Of a stretch of 64,000 nucleotides of DNA, positions 17,351-26,460 are shown piece by piece. The position numbers and the translations under genes were made by a program. This DNA comes from Teichococcus rhizosphaerae (GTDB lineage: Bacteria; Pseudomonadota; Alphaproteobacteria; Acetobacterales; Acetobacteraceae), in contig NZ_PDNU01000021.1 of the NCBI RefSeq assembly GCF_002631185.1, forward strand, positions 1 through 64,000. Direction: 5' to 3'. How positions within the stretch are numbered: the stretch's first letter is position 1; every line of letters begins with the position of its first letter. The notes below the pieces were generated by a model. It saw nothing but the letters and a program-made list of their open reading frames with translations, ran no database searches and was not told the DNA's origin.

Positions 17351-18367
17351 TCAGTCCACCTTGGCGCCGGAGCGGCGCACCACCTCGGCCCATTTCTTCA
17401 CCTCGGCCGCCACGAAGGCCTCGTAGGCCTCGGGGCTGGTGCCGCCGCCGGGGATCAGGTTGGGCTTCATTCCACCGAGATCGGCAAGCTTGGCCCAGGT
17501 TTCCGGCTCGCCCACGATGGCGTTGATCTCGGCGCCGAGCTTCTGGACGATGGGCCTGGGCGTGCGGGCCGGCGCCTGCACGCCGAACCAGCCGGTGGCC
17601 TCCACGCCGGGATAGCCCGCCTCGGCGGTGGTCGGCACGTCGGGCAGGGCCTCGGAGCGGGTGGCGGTGGTGACGGCCAGCGCCCGCAGCCGCCCCTCGC
17701 GGATGTGGCCGATGGCGGAGGGGAGGTTGTCCACGCCCACCTCGATGCGGCCGGCCATGATCTCGGCCAGCATGGGCCCCGCGCCGCGGAAGGGGACGTG
17801 CGTCATCTGGATGCCGGCCTCCAGCTTCAGCAGCTCGCCCGTCATGTGCAGCGAGGTGCCGGCGCCGGAGGAGCCGTGGTTGAGCTCGCCGGGCTTCGAC
17901 TTGGCGAGCGCCACCAGCTCCGCCAGCGTCTTCACCGGCAGCGAGTTGGTGACGAAGATGACGTTGGGCACGCGGATCAGCAGCCCGACATTGGCGAGGT
18001 CGGACGGCTTGTAGGGGATCTGCCCCTCATACAGCGCGTAGTTGATGGCGCCGGAGGAGACCGTCTGCATCAGCAGGGTGTAGCCGTCCGGATCCGCCTT
18101 GGCGACGACGTCCGAGCCGATGTTGCCGCCGGCGCCCGCGCGGTTCTCCACGGGAAAGGGCTGGCCCAGGCGCTGCTGGAGGCGGGCGGCCAGGATGCGC
18201 GCGGCGATGTCGGTGGTGCCGGCGGGCACGAAGGGCACGACCAGCCGCACGGAGCGGTTCGGCCAGTCGCCGGCATCCTGCGCGCGGGCGGCGCGGCCCA
18301 GAAGGGGGGCGGCGATGGGCAGGCTGGCGGCGGCGCCCATCAGGGCGCGGCGGTGCAGGTGCGGCAT
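17351..18367 (-). CDS. Bug-family tripartite tricarboxylate transporter receptor (second copy)
   Basis: A 338-residue homologue of the product at 16195-17166. It has a signal peptide with RRALMGAAASLPIAAP, the binding-site stretch WPNRSVRLVVPFVPAGTTDIAAR, FPVENRAGAGGNIGSDVVAKADPDG, and FRGAGPMLAEIMAGRIEVGVD. The two proteins share layout but differ enough to bind different ligands. Both belong to a same-strand block that begins with an M20 amidohydrolase and a peptide-type binding protein, so joint use of an amide or peptide-like compound is possible but speculative. Confidence 0.9.
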   Translation of the reverse strand: MPHLHRRALMGAAASLPIAAPLLGRAARAQDAGDWPNRSVRLVVPFVPAGTTDIAARILAARLQQRLGQPFPVENRAGAGGNIGSDVVAKADPDGYTLLMQTVSSGAINYALYEGQIPYKPSDLANVGLLIRVPNVIFVTNSLPVKTLAELVALAKSKPGELNHGSSGAGTSLHMTGELLKLEAGIQMTHVPFRGAGPMLAEIMAGRIEVGVDNLPSAIGHIREGRLRALAVTTATRSEALPDVPTTAEAGYPGVEATGWFGVQAPARTPRPIVQKLGAEINAIVGEPETWAKLADLGGMKPNLIPGGGTSPEAYEAFVAAEVKKWAEVVRRSGAKVD

Positions 18368-18493
18368 GATCGTCTCCTCGCGGTGGCCGGCATCCCGTGC
18401 GCCGGCCTTGTCCGCCTCGGTTCATGTCGCATTCCGATCGGCCGGGGCAAGCCCTTAAGGCCACGCCCCGGCCGGATTGTCCCGGCGCGCGGC

Positions 18494-20080
18494 TCAGCGC
18501 GCGCTGCGCACCTCGGTGGCCACGGTCTGCTCGTCCACGCGCGGGGTGTAGGTCAGGCCGCGGCGCAGGCCCCACACGCTCTTCTGGGTGTGCAGCGGGA
18601 CGATCGCCACGTCCTCCATGGCCAGCTTCATCGCCTGGCGGTGCAGCCGCTCGCGCTCGCCCTCGTCGAGCGTGGCGAGGCCCTGCGCCGTCAGCCGGTC
18701 CATCTCCGGGTTGGAGTAGCGGCCATAGTTGGAAAGGCCGAGGCCCTTCTCCGGCGCGCGGGTGCCGAGGATGGCGCGCAGCGAGGTGGAGGGCTCGCCC
18801 AGGCTGTTGCTCCAGCCGAGCAGGTAGGCGGAGGCTTCGTTGCGGCTCAGCCGGCCGATCAGCGTGGCCAGCGGCTGCGCGTCCACCTGCGTGCGCACGC
18901 CGATGCGGGTCCACATCTGCGCCACCACCTGCAGGATCTGCGCGTCGTTGACGTAGCGGTCGTTCGGGCCGCGCAGGGTGACGGTGAAGCCCTTCGGGTA
19001 GCCGGCCTCGGCCAGCAGGGCGCGGGCGCGGTTCACGTCATAGGCGGGCACGGGGATGGCGGGCTCGTAGCCGAAGGCGCCCTCGGGCATGAACTGCCCG
19101 GCCGGCACGGCGGCCCCCTCCATCACCCGCTGCGCGATGGCGGGGCGGTTGATGGCGATGGAGAGCGCCTCGCGCACCCGCCGGTCCTGCAGCGGGTTCC
19201 TGGCCAGCGCCTCGCCGTCGGGGCCGGTGATGTCGGGGGTGGCGCCGTCGCGGAACACGTCGAGGCCGAGGAAGATCAGCCGCAGGCTGGTGCCCTCCAC
19301 CAGCGTCACGCGGTTGTCCGAGCGCAGCTTGGCGATGTCGGGGGTGGGCACGTTGTCGATCATCGCGACGTCCCCCGACAGCAGGGCGGCGACGCGGGGG
19401 CCGTTGTTGGTGATGATGCGGTAGTCGACCTTCTCCCATTCGGGCTTGTCGCCCCAGTAGGCGTCGTTGCGCACCATCTCCACCCGGTCGTTCGGCGCGT
19501 AGCGGACGAAGCGGAACGGGCCCGTGCCGATCGCCACCTGGTCGCTGTTGAAGGCGGCCGAGGCGACGTTCTCGCCCAGGCTGCGCGGGATGATGAAGAT
19601 CTGCGACAGGTCGTTGGGCAGCAGCGGGTAGGGGCTGGCGGTCTTGAGGCGGATGGTGCGGTCGTCCACCACCTCCATGCCGGTGATGGCGCGGGTGTAG
19701 ACGGCGAAGGAGCTCGGGCTCTGCACCGTGGGCACGCGGCGGATGGAATAGGCCACGTCCTCCGCGGTGAGCGCCTCGCCATTGTGGAACCGCACCCCCT
19801 GGCGGAGCGTGAACTCCCAGGTCGTGTCGTCCACCAGCCGCCAGGATTCGGCCAGGGCGGGGCGGATGCGCGCATTCTCGTCGCGCCGGGTCAGCCCCTC
19901 GAACATGTGCGCCGAGAGCATGATGCTCGGCGTCAGCGTGTAGTATTGCGGGTCGATGCTGGCGGGGGGCGCCGAGACGCCCATGCTCAGCGTCTGCGCG
20001 CCGAGCGGCGCGGCGCCGAGGCCGAGCAGCGCCGCCGCGCCCAGCAGCGCGGCCCGGAAGCGGGAAGGAAGGGTGGTCAT
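18494..20080 (-). CDS. ABC transporter substrate-binding protein, family 5
   Basis: A 528-residue periplasmic receptor, paralogous to the product at 650-2260: LSMGVSAPPASIDPQYYTLTPS, LAESWRLVDDTTWEFTLRQGV and LLSGDVAMIDNVPTPD all have close counterparts there. The signal peptide spans about residues 1-28 (ending APLGAQ). Its start overlaps the stop of the M20 amidohydrolase by four bases (ATGA), so the two are translated together. This suggests that the imported compound is a substrate of the hydrolase. Permease and ATPase genes are not in the window. Confidence 0.9.
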   Translation of the reverse strand: MTTLPSRFRAALLGAAALLGLGAAPLGAQTLSMGVSAPPASIDPQYYTLTPSIMLSAHMFEGLTRRDENARIRPALAESWRLVDDTTWEFTLRQGVRFHNGEALTAEDVAYSIRRVPTVQSPSSFAVYTRAITGMEVVDDRTIRLKTASPYPLLPNDLSQIFIIPRSLGENVASAAFNSDQVAIGTGPFRFVRYAPNDRVEMVRNDAYWGDKPEWEKVDYRIITNNGPRVAALLSGDVAMIDNVPTPDIAKLRSDNRVTLVEGTSLRLIFLGLDVFRDGATPDITGPDGEALARNPLQDRRVREALSIAINRPAIAQRVMEGAAVPAGQFMPEGAFGYEPAIPVPAYDVNRARALLAEAGYPKGFTVTLRGPNDRYVNDAQILQVVAQMWTRIGVRTQVDAQPLATLIGRLSRNEASAYLLGWSNSLGEPSTSLRAILGTRAPEKGLGLSNYGRYSNPEMDRLTAQGLATLDEGERERLHRQAMKLAMEDVAIVPLHTQKSVWGLRRGLTYTPRVDEQTVATEVRSAR

Positions 20081-21294
20081 GCGCGGTCCTCCGCGTTGGC
20101 GCCGAGCTCCTGCCGCACCAGGCTCGCCCAGTAGGCGGCGCCGAGGGCCAGGATCCCGTCATTGAAGTCATATTGCGGCGTGTGGACGTTGTGGAAGCTG
20201 CCATCGGCGTTCACGCCGTTGCCGATGCGCATGAACACGCCGGGCTTCTCCTGCAGCATGAAGGCGAAGTCCTCGCCGCCCGTGCTCATCGGGAACTCGC
20301 CCACATTGGCCTCGCCCACCAGCGCGGCGGCTGCGGCATTGGCCACCGGCACCTTCTCCGGCGCGTTGACGGTGGGCGGGCAGAGCGCCTCGTAGGTGAA
20401 CTCGGCCGTGCAGCCATGCGCCGCGGCCAGCGTCTCGGCCAGCTCCTTCAGGCGCCGCTGGATCACCGCCTGCGCCTCGGGGCGGAAGTAGCGCGCCGTG
20501 CCGCGCACCGTCACCTTGGCCGGCATCACGTTGGGCGAGCCGAAGGTGCCGCCATTGACGTGGCCGACGGAGAGCGCGGCGCTCTCGGTGGGCTTGAGGT
20601 TGCGCGGCAGGATGGTGTGGACGGCCAGCAGGAAGTGGCCCAGCACCACCGTCACGTCGGTGGCGAGGTGGGGGGCGGCACCGCCATGCCCGCCCGTGCC
20701 GTGGAAGCTGACGCCCCAGAAATCGGCGCCGGCCAGGATCGGGCCGGGGCGGGTGGCGAACTCGCCCACGGCCATGCCCGGCGTGTTGTGCATGCCATAG
20801 ACGGCATCGACGGGGAAGCGCTCGAACAGCCCGTCCCGGATCATCGCCGGGGCGCCGGTGCCGGCCTCCTCGGCGGGCTGGAAGATGAAGTGGACGGTGC
20901 CGGCGAAGTCCGGCTTGCGGGCGAGGTACTTGGCGGCGCCGAGCAGCATGGCGGTGTGGCCGTCATGGCCGCAGGCATGCATCTTGCCGGGTACGGTGGA
21001 GGCGTGGGCGAAGCTGTTCTCCTCCTGGATGAACAGCGCGTCCATGTCGGCGCGCAGGCCGATGGCGCGGGGCTGGTTGCTGCCCGCCCCCGCCGTGCCG
21101 CGCAGCGTGCCGACGACACCGGTGCCGCCGATGCCCTCCGCCACCTCCAGCCCCCATTCGCGCAGCTTGGCGGCCACCAGGGCGGCGGTGCGGTGCTCCT
21201 CGAAGCGGGTCTCGGGGTGGCGGTGGATGTCGCGGCGGATCTCCGTCAGCTCCGGCTCATAGGCCTTGATCTCGTCGAGGATGTCCTGCCGCAT
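20077..21294 (-). CDS. M20D-family amidohydrolase (hippurate/N-acyl amino acid hydrolase-like)
   Basis: A 405-residue metallo-amidohydrolase. The M20D pattern is clear: IHRHPETRFEEHRTA, LRADMDAL, KMHACGHDGHTAMLLGAA (Cys and His ligands), FQPAEEAGTGA (Glu pair) and a final His in SFHNVHTPQYDFND. Members hydrolyse N-acyl amino acids, hippurate or indole-3-acetyl conjugates in the cytoplasm. The start at 21294 has GGGAAGG upstream. It is translationally coupled to the binding protein at 18494-20080. It is the first gene of the minus-strand uptake block and is divergent from the GNAT gene. Confidence 0.9.
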   Translation of the reverse strand: MRQDILDEIKAYEPELTEIRRDIHRHPETRFEEHRTAALVAAKLREWGLEVAEGIGGTGVVGTLRGTAGAGSNQPRAIGLRADMDALFIQEENSFAHASTVPGKMHACGHDGHTAMLLGAAKYLARKPDFAGTVHFIFQPAEEAGTGAPAMIRDGLFERFPVDAVYGMHNTPGMAVGEFATRPGPILAGADFWGVSFHGTGGHGGAAPHLATDVTVVLGHFLLAVHTILPRNLKPTESAALSVGHVNGGTFGSPNVMPAKVTVRGTARYFRPEAQAVIQRRLKELAETLAAAHGCTAEFTYEALCPPTVNAPEKVPVANAAAAALVGEANVGEFPMSTGGEDFAFMLQEKPGVFMRIGNGVNADGSFHNVHTPQYDFNDGILALGAAYWASLVRQELGANAEDRA

Positions 21295-21451
21295 GGTGCC
21301 TGCCTTCCCTGGCTGCGCTCGAAAGGCCGGCAAACTGGGCCGAGCCCCCCGCGCGGTCAACCGGGGCTGCGCGGATAGAGGCGCCTTCCGTGGACGATTG
21401 TCCAGCATGGTGGAAGAATGCCCCCGCTTCCGCAGCAGGACCCACCCGACC

Positions 21452-21943
21452 ATGCCCGAGATCCGCGACGCCACCGAGGCCGACCTGCCCGCCCTCCTGG
21501 CCATCCTGAACCAGGCCATCCGCGAGACCACCGCCATCTGGCACACCGCCGAGGCGACGCTGGAGGCGCGGCAGGCCTGGCTGCGCGAGCGGCAGGGGCG
21601 CGGGCTGCCGGTGCTGGTGGCGGTGGATGGCGGGGTGGTGCGCGGCTTCGCCAGCTATGGCGACTTCCGCCCCTTCGCCGGCTTCGCGGCGACGGCGGAG
21701 CATTCGGTCTATGTGGACCCGGCGGCGCAGGGGCGGGGCGTGGGGCTGGCGCTGCTGGAGGCGCTGGTGGCCCGTGGCCGGGCGGCCGGGCTGCATGTGA
21801 TGGTGGGCGCCATCGAGGCGGGCAACGCCGCCTCCGTGGCCCTGCACCGCAAGGCCGGGTTCGAGGAGGCGGGGCTGCTGCGCGAGGTGGGCCGCAAGTT
21901 CGACCGCTGGCTGGACCTGCTGTTCATGACGCGCCGGCTGTAG
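21452..21943 (+). CDS. GNAT acetyltransferase, phosphinothricin N-acetyltransferase-like
   Basis: A 163-residue acetyl-CoA-dependent N-acetyltransferase. The start IRDATEADLPALLAILNQAI, the middle EHSVYVDPAAQGRGVG (the acetyl-CoA loop QxxGxG/A) and the end AGNAASVALHRKAGFEEAGLLREVGRKFDRW match the Pat/MddA/YncA group. Those enzymes acetylate phosphinothricin, methionine sulfoximine or similar amino acid analogues. The start ATG at 21452 immediately precedes the domain. It is divergent from the M20D hydrolase. Confidence 0.85.
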   Translation: MPEIRDATEADLPALLAILNQAIRETTAIWHTAEATLEARQAWLRERQGRGLPVLVAVDGGVVRGFASYGDFRPFAGFAATAEHSVYVDPAAQGRGVGLALLEALVARGRAAGLHVMVGAIEAGNAASVALHRKAGFEEAGLLREVGRKFDRWLDLLFMTRRL

Positions 21944-22001
21944 GGCGGCGCGCCCTGCGGCAGGACGCCCAGGCCGGGGGGCACCCGGCCCGGGGCGGCG
22001 T

Positions 22002-22916
22002 TCAGCCCTGCGGCGCGGCGGCGGCGCCGGCCTGCCGCTCCAGATGCGCGGCCAGCCCCTCGGGCAGCTTCAGCCGGTGCGCCAGCGCCTCGAGATAGGC
22101 GCGCTCGGCCGGCTCGTCCGGGTCCGCCGCGAGGCAGGAGACGAGGTAGATCTCGGCCGCCTGCTCCGGCGTCCGCGCCGCGGCGGCGACCTCGCTGACC
22201 CCGATCGGCGCGTCCAGCGTGTCGAAGACGAAGGCCTTGGCCTCGGCGTCCAGCCCCGCCTTCTCCACCTGCCCGAAGATGCGCGCCCGCTCTTCCGCGT
22301 CGATATGCCCGTCGGCCCGGGCGGCGCCGATCATGGCGCGGATCAGGGACAGCTCGAAGGCCTCGCCCCCCGCCGCCGGCGTGGCACCGGGCAGGAAGCG
22401 GGGCTCCACCGCCTCCACGTCGCGCGCCGTGGCGACGGGCGCGGCCTGGGGCGCCTGCCCGGCCTGCCAGTTCTGCCACGCCCGGTGGGCCAGGGCGCCG
22501 AGCAGCGCCGCGCCGCCATGGCTCATCAGCCCGCCGCCGCCGCGCTTGCCCGCCTTCTTGCCCATCATGGTGCCGAGCAGGCCGCCGGCGGCGGTGATGC
22601 CCGCCAGCCCGCCGAGGCCGCCCAGGCCGCCGCTGCCGCCACGGCCGAGCACCTGCTGCGCGGCCTGGGCCAGGCCGCCGGCCAGCGAGCCGCCGCCCAG
22701 CAGGTTGCCTCCCAGCGGATTCCCGCCCGTCGGGCTGCCGCCCGGAAAGGCGCCGCCGGGTTGCTGCGGCACGCCCCAGGGAGAGGCCGGGGGAGAGGCC
22801 GGGGGAGAGGCCGGGGGGGAGGCCGGGCTGGAGGAGGGAGGGGCGCCAGGCTGGCCGGGCAGGCCCGCTCCGCCGGCACCGAGGAAGCGGTCGAGGAGGG
22901 CTTTGGCGTCGATCAT
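22002..22916 (-). CDS. DUF533 (YebE/TerB-like) protein
   Basis: A 304-residue protein starting IDAKALLDRFLG, then a Pro/Ser/Ala repeat and a Gly-rich hydrophobic region (residues ~70-145) with LAGITAAGGLLGTMMGKKAG. The C-terminal helical domain (ELSLIRAMIGAARADGHIDAEERARIFGQ) is the TerB-like fold of DUF533 proteins such as E. coli YebE. The function is unknown; the Gly-rich region may associate with the membrane. The start at 22916 begins directly at the conserved N-terminus. A 12-bp tandem repeat encodes its SPPA repeats. Confidence 0.8.
   Translation of the reverse strand: MIDAKALLDRFLGAGGAGLPGQPGAPPSSSPASPPASPPASPPASPWGVPQQPGGAFPGGSPTGGNPLGGNLLGGGSLAGGLAQAAQQVLGRGGSGGLGGLGGLAGITAAGGLLGTMMGKKAGKRGGGGLMSHGGAALLGALAHRAWQNWQAGQAPQAAPVATARDVEAVEPRFLPGATPAAGGEAFELSLIRAMIGAARADGHIDAEERARIFGQVEKAGLDAEAKAFVFDTLDAPIGVSEVAAAARTPEQAAEIYLVSCLAADPDEPAERAYLEALAHRLKLPEGLAAHLERQAGAAAAPQG
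22780..22827. repeat. 12-bp tandem repeat inside the DUF533 gene, four copies
   Basis: Units of GGAGAGGCCGGG start at 22780, 22792, 22804 and 22816; the last has A to G at its third base. On the minus strand they encode repeated Ser-Pro-Pro-Ala, so copy changes keep the frame and only alter linker length. Confidence 0.85.
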
Positions 22917-23008
22917 GCCGGTGCATGTCGGAAGGCGCGGGGTGGCGCGCAAGGTGACGCGGCGTTCATGAAACGGTGTGCGGGACGCGGCGCGCGGGGC
23001 CTGGCGCC

Positions 23009-23860
23009 CTATGGCGCCGGCCCCCAGGGCTGGTCGGGATAGATGTCGCGATAGGCGTGCCAGGTGGCATGGCCGATCAGCGGCAGCGCCACGACCAGGC
23101 CCAGGAAGAACGGCACCAGCGCGAGCCCGGTGAACAGCACGATCAGCCCGGCCCACAGCGTCATGGCGCGCCAGTTCTCCATCACCCCGCGCCAGGAGGC
23201 GATCACCGCCTCGATGGCGGAGACGTCGCGCGCCACCAGCATCGGGATGGACAGGGCGGAGATGCCGAAGGCCAGCGCCGCCAGCAGGAAGCCCGCCCCC
23301 GTGCCGGCGATGAGGAAGGGCAGCAGCCGCTCGGAGGCCAGCATGTCCAGCGGCAGCCGCTCCAGCGAGGGGGTGGCGCCGGCGCCGAAGCAGAGGGCGA
23401 AGAGCAGCCCGGCCAGCCGCACCCAGAACAGGTGCAGCAGCAGCAGCACGCCGCCCATCATCGCCAGCTGCCCGCCATTGCGGCGGAAGCCGTCCAGCGC
23501 CTGCGGCCAGGAGCTGCCGAGCCCGACGGCGCGGCGGCGCGAGACCTCGTAGAGCCCGGCCGCCAGCAGCGGCGCCACCAGGAAGAAGCCGGCCGTGGCG
23601 GGCAGGATGGCCCAGAGCGTCTGCGTCCGCTGCGCCAGCAGGGCCAGCACCCAGCCGCCCAGCGCGAGCGCCGCGCCATAGGAGAGCCCCAGCACCGGCG
23701 AGGCCCAGAGATCGTTCCAGCCCGCCGCCAGCCAGGCCCAGGGGCGGTCATGCGGCACGGCGCACGGCGCCGGGATGGCGGGCTGCGCGGCCGGCTGGGG
23801 GTCCTGCCTGGGGCTATGCTGGGGGCCGTGTTGGGGGTCGATGGCGTGCGGCCGCGGCAT
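23009..23860 (-). CDS. DUF2189 integral membrane protein
   Basis: A 283-residue protein with a Pro/Gln/His-rich N-terminal tail (about 40 residues) and six hydrophobic segments. The stretch WLAAGWNDLWASPVLGLSYG, the middle AGLYEVSRRRAVG and the end LPLIGHATWHAYRDIY are typical of DUF2189. The function is unknown. In related bacteria such genes are often found near respiratory oxidase genes, and here the gene is divergent from ccoN with an FNR-type box in the shared promoter region. Co-regulation by oxygen is therefore possible. Confidence 0.8.
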   Translation of the reverse strand: MPRPHAIDPQHGPQHSPRQDPQPAAQPAIPAPCAVPHDRPWAWLAAGWNDLWASPVLGLSYGAALALGGWVLALLAQRTQTLWAILPATAGFFLVAPLLAAGLYEVSRRRAVGLGSSWPQALDGFRRNGGQLAMMGGVLLLLHLFWVRLAGLLFALCFGAGATPSLERLPLDMLASERLLPFLIAGTGAGFLLAALAFGISALSIPMLVARDVSAIEAVIASWRGVMENWRAMTLWAGLIVLFTGLALVPFFLGLVVALPLIGHATWHAYRDIYPDQPWGPAP

Positions 23861-23914
23861 CGGCGTGCTCCCTGTGTTGCCGGCGCACCATAGCGGCGGG
23901 GGGCGCGTGCGGAG

Positions 23915-23928
23915 TTGATGCGGATCAA
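23915..23928. promoter_or_regulatory. FNR/FixK/Anr-type binding site
   Basis: TTGATGCGGATCAA is a perfect match to the TTGAT-N4-ATCAA consensus. Its centre lies 119.5 bp before the ccoN ATG and about 61 bp before the start of the divergent DUF2189 gene. If it acts at -41.5, transcription would start near 23963, with TACCTG (23951-23956) as a weak -10. It fits low-oxygen activation of the cbb3 operon. Confidence 0.75.
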
Positions 23929-24040
23929 GGACTCGCGAGGGGGCGGGCGCTACCTGCACTCCGAACCCGCGCGGGCCCTGGCAGGCCGGCGCGGCCGCAC
24001 CGGGGGCGGCCTCCCCCGCAGACGACCGGAGATCTCGACC

Positions 24041-25522
24041 ATGCCCGAAGGAGGCCACGCCGCGCGCCTCGCCGCACTCAGCGGCACGTGGCGGCAGGAG
24101 AGCTATGTGGACGGCCCCATCCGGGCCATGGCGGTGGCCACGCTGTTCTGGGGCATCGTGGGCTTCCTGGCCGGCGTGGTCATCGCGGCCCAGCTCGCCT
24201 TCCCGCTGCTGAACCTCGATCTGGAGTGGACCACCTTCGGCCGGCTGCGGCCGGTGCACACCAGCGCCGTCATCTTCGCCTTCGGCGGCAACGCGCTGCT
24301 CTGCACCAGCCTCTACGTCGTGCAGCGCACCTGCCGCGCGCGCCTCTTCGGCGGCGAGGAGATGGGCTGGTTCCTGTTCGCCGGCTACCAGTTCTTCATC
24401 GTCATGGCGGCGCTGGGCTATGTGCTGGGCGTGACCCAGGGCAAGGAATACGCCGAGCCCGAATGGTATGTGGACCTGTGGCTGACGGTGGTGTGGGTGG
24501 CCTACCTGGTCGCCTTCGGCGGCACCATCGTGAAGCGCGAGGAGCCGCACATCTATGTCGCCAACTGGTTCTTCCTCGCCTTCATCATCACGGTGGCGAT
24601 GCTGCACATCGGCAACAACATCGCGCTGCCGCTGACCCTCGGCCACGCCAAGTCCTATGGCGCCGCCTCCGGCGTGCAGGACGCGATGATCCAGTGGTGG
24701 TACGGCCACAACGCGGTGGGCTTCTTCCTGACCGCGGGCTTCCTCGGCATCATGTACTACTTCATCCCGAAGCAGGCCGAGCGTCCGGTCTATTCCTACC
24801 GGCTGTCGATCATCCACTTCTGGTCGCTGATCTTCCTCTACATCTGGGCAGGCCCGCACCACCTGCACTACACCGCGCTGCCGGACTGGGCGCAGACGCT
24901 CGGCATGGTGTTCTCGATCATGCTGTGGATGCCCTCCTGGGGCGGCATGATCAACGGGCTGATGACGCTCTCCGGCGCCTGGGACAAGCTGCGCACCGAT
25001 CCGGGCCTGCGCTTCTCCGTCGCCGCCGTGGGCTTCTACGCCATGGCCACCTTCGAGGGGCCGGTGATGTCGATCAAGGCGGTGAACGCGCTGTCGCACT
25101 ACACCGACTGGACCATCGGCCATGTGCATTCCGGCGCGCTGGGCTGGAACGGCTTCATCACCTTCGGCGCGCTCTACTGGCTGGTGCCGCGCCTGTGGGG
25201 CAAGACCGAGCTGTACTCCAAGAAGCTGGCCGAGTGGCACTTCTGGATCGCGACGCTGGGCATCGTCCTCTACATCACCGCCATGTGGGTGTCGGGCATC
25301 ATGCAGGGGCTGATGTGGCGCTCCTATGACGAGCTCGGCTTCCTCCAGTACTCCTTCGTGGAGACGGTGGCGGCGATGCACCCCTACTACGTCATCCGCA
25401 TGCTGGGCGGCGTGCTCTACCTCACCGGCGCCATCCTGATGGCCTACAACCTCTGGCGCACCGTGCGCGACGTGCCGGAGGCGCGCCCCGCCATCCTTCC
25501 CCTGTCCGCGCCCGCCGAATAA
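24041..25522 (+). CDS. ccoN: cbb3-type cytochrome c oxidase subunit I
   Basis: The 493-residue catalytic heme-copper subunit of the high-affinity oxidase, with about 12 membrane helices. It binds the low-spin heme and the heme b3/CuB centre. Visible ligands include [28 protein letters not shown] (CuB His), GPHHLHYT (CuB His pair) and [13 protein letters not shown]. The ATG at 24041 follows CCGGAG. The N-terminal tail of about 20 residues before the first helix is normal. It is first in the ccoNOQPGHIS operon, 14 bp before ccoO, downstream of the FNR-type box. Confidence 0.97.
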   Translation: MPEGGHAARLAALSGTWRQESYVDGPIRAMAVATLFWGIVGFLAGVVIAAQLAFPLLNLDLEWTTFGRLRPVHTSAVIFAFGGNALLCTSLYVVQRTCRARLFGGEEMGWFLFAGYQFFIVMAALGYVLGVTQGKEYAEPEWYVDLWLTVVWVAYLVAFGGTIVKREEPHIYVANWFFLAFIITVAMLHIGNNIALPLTLGHAKSYGAASGVQDAMIQWWYGHNAVGFFLTAGFLGIMYYFIPKQAERPVYSYRLSIIHFWSLIFLYIWAGPHHLHYTALPDWAQTLGMVFSIMLWMPSWGGMINGLMTLSGAWDKLRTDPGLRFSVAAVGFYAMATFEGPVMSIKAVNALSHYTDWTIGHVHSGALGWNGFITFGALYWLVPRLWGKTELYSKKLAEWHFWIATLGIVLYITAMWVSGIMQGLMWRSYDELGFLQYSFVETVAAMHPYYVIRMLGGVLYLTGAILMAYNLWRTVRDVPEARPAILPLSAPAE

Positions 25523-25535
25523 GGAACTGAGAGAA

Positions 25536-26267
25536 ATGTTCCGTCGTCTCAGCCACGCGCTGGTCGAGAAGAACCTGATCCTGATGGGGGTGCTCACCCT
25601 CATCACGGTCTCGATCGGCGGCCTGGTGCAGATCATCCCGCTCTTCGCGGTCGAGACCACGATCGAGCGCGTGGACGGCATCCGCCCCTACACGCCGCTC
25701 GAGCTGATGGGGCGCGACATCTATGTGCGCGAGGGCTGCTACACCTGCCACAGCCAGATGATCCGCCCGTTCCGCGACGAGCTGGAGCGTTATGGCCACT
25801 ACAGCCTCGCCGCCGAGAGCCTCTACGACCATCCCTTCCAGTGGGGCAGCAAGCGCACGGGCCCCGATCTCGCCCGCGTCGGCGGCCGCTACTCGGATGA
25901 CTGGCACGCAGCCCATCTGCGCAGCCCGCGCGAGGTGGTGCCGGAGAGCGTGATGCCGCCCTACGCCTTCCTCGACCGCAGGCTCGACTACCGCGACATC
26001 GCCGACCACCTGCGCGGCCAGCGCGCGGTGGGCGTGCCCTACACCGACGCGATGATCGCCAACGCCCGCGCCGACCTCGAGGCGCAGGCCCGGCCCGACG
26101 AGGACCCCTCCGGCTTCCAGGGCCGCTATGCCCGCGCGCGCCAGGGCGCCTTCGACGGCAATGGCCGCGACATCACCGAGATGGACGCCGTGGTGGCCTA
26201 TCTGCAGATGCTCGGCACGCTGGTGACGTTCAGCGACGTCACCCCCGACCGCGTGCGGCAGCAGTGA
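25536..26267 (+). CDS. ccoO: cbb3-type cytochrome c oxidase subunit II (mono-heme)
   Basis: A 243-residue membrane-anchored cytochrome c. One N-terminal helix ([24 protein letters not shown]) is followed by a CYTCHSQ heme-binding site in the context [18 protein letters not shown], characteristic of CcoO/FixO. The distal heme Met lies in [11 protein letters not shown]. It passes electrons from CcoP to CcoN. Its stop overlaps a GTG that could start ccoQ. Confidence 0.97.
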   Translation: MFRRLSHALVEKNLILMGVLTLITVSIGGLVQIIPLFAVETTIERVDGIRPYTPLELMGRDIYVREGCYTCHSQMIRPFRDELERYGHYSLAAESLYDHPFQWGSKRTGPDLARVGGRYSDDWHAAHLRSPREVVPESVMPPYAFLDRRLDYRDIADHLRGQRAVGVPYTDAMIANARADLEAQARPDEDPSGFQGRYARARQGAFDGNGRDITEMDAVVAYLQMLGTLVTFSDVTPDRVRQQ

Positions 26268-26281
26268 GCGGGGAGGGGGCG

Positions 26282-26458
26282 ATGCTCGCGATCTACCCGA
26301 TGCTGAAGGCCGCCTGGGTGGTGTGGTTCTTCCTGATGTTCGGCTTCATCATCGCCTGGGTGCTGCGGCCGGGCCGGCGCCGGTCCTACGAGGCGCTGGC
26401 CGACATTCCCCTGCGTGACGAGCTTCCGCGCGCGCCGCGCGCGAACCGGAGCATCTGA
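26282..26458 (+). CDS. ccoQ: cbb3-type oxidase small subunit CcoQ
   Basis: A 58-residue single-helix protein (VVWFFLMFGFIIAWVLRPGRR) that stabilises the CcoNOP complex. The ATG at 26282 has GGGAGG 5 nt before it. An alternative GTG at 26264 would overlap the ccoO stop (GTGA) and add six residues. Its size and its place between ccoO and ccoP are typical. Confidence 0.9.
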   Translation: MLAIYPMLKAAWVVWFFLMFGFIIAWVLRPGRRRSYEALADIPLRDELPRAPRANRSI

Positions 26459-26460
26459 CG

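Noticed and set aside
16865-20134. A very long plus-strand open frame (over 1000 codons) across the Bug and binding-protein genes
   Set aside because: It is antisense to three clear genes, has a His/Gly/Ala/Arg-rich low-complexity product and arises from high third-position GC.
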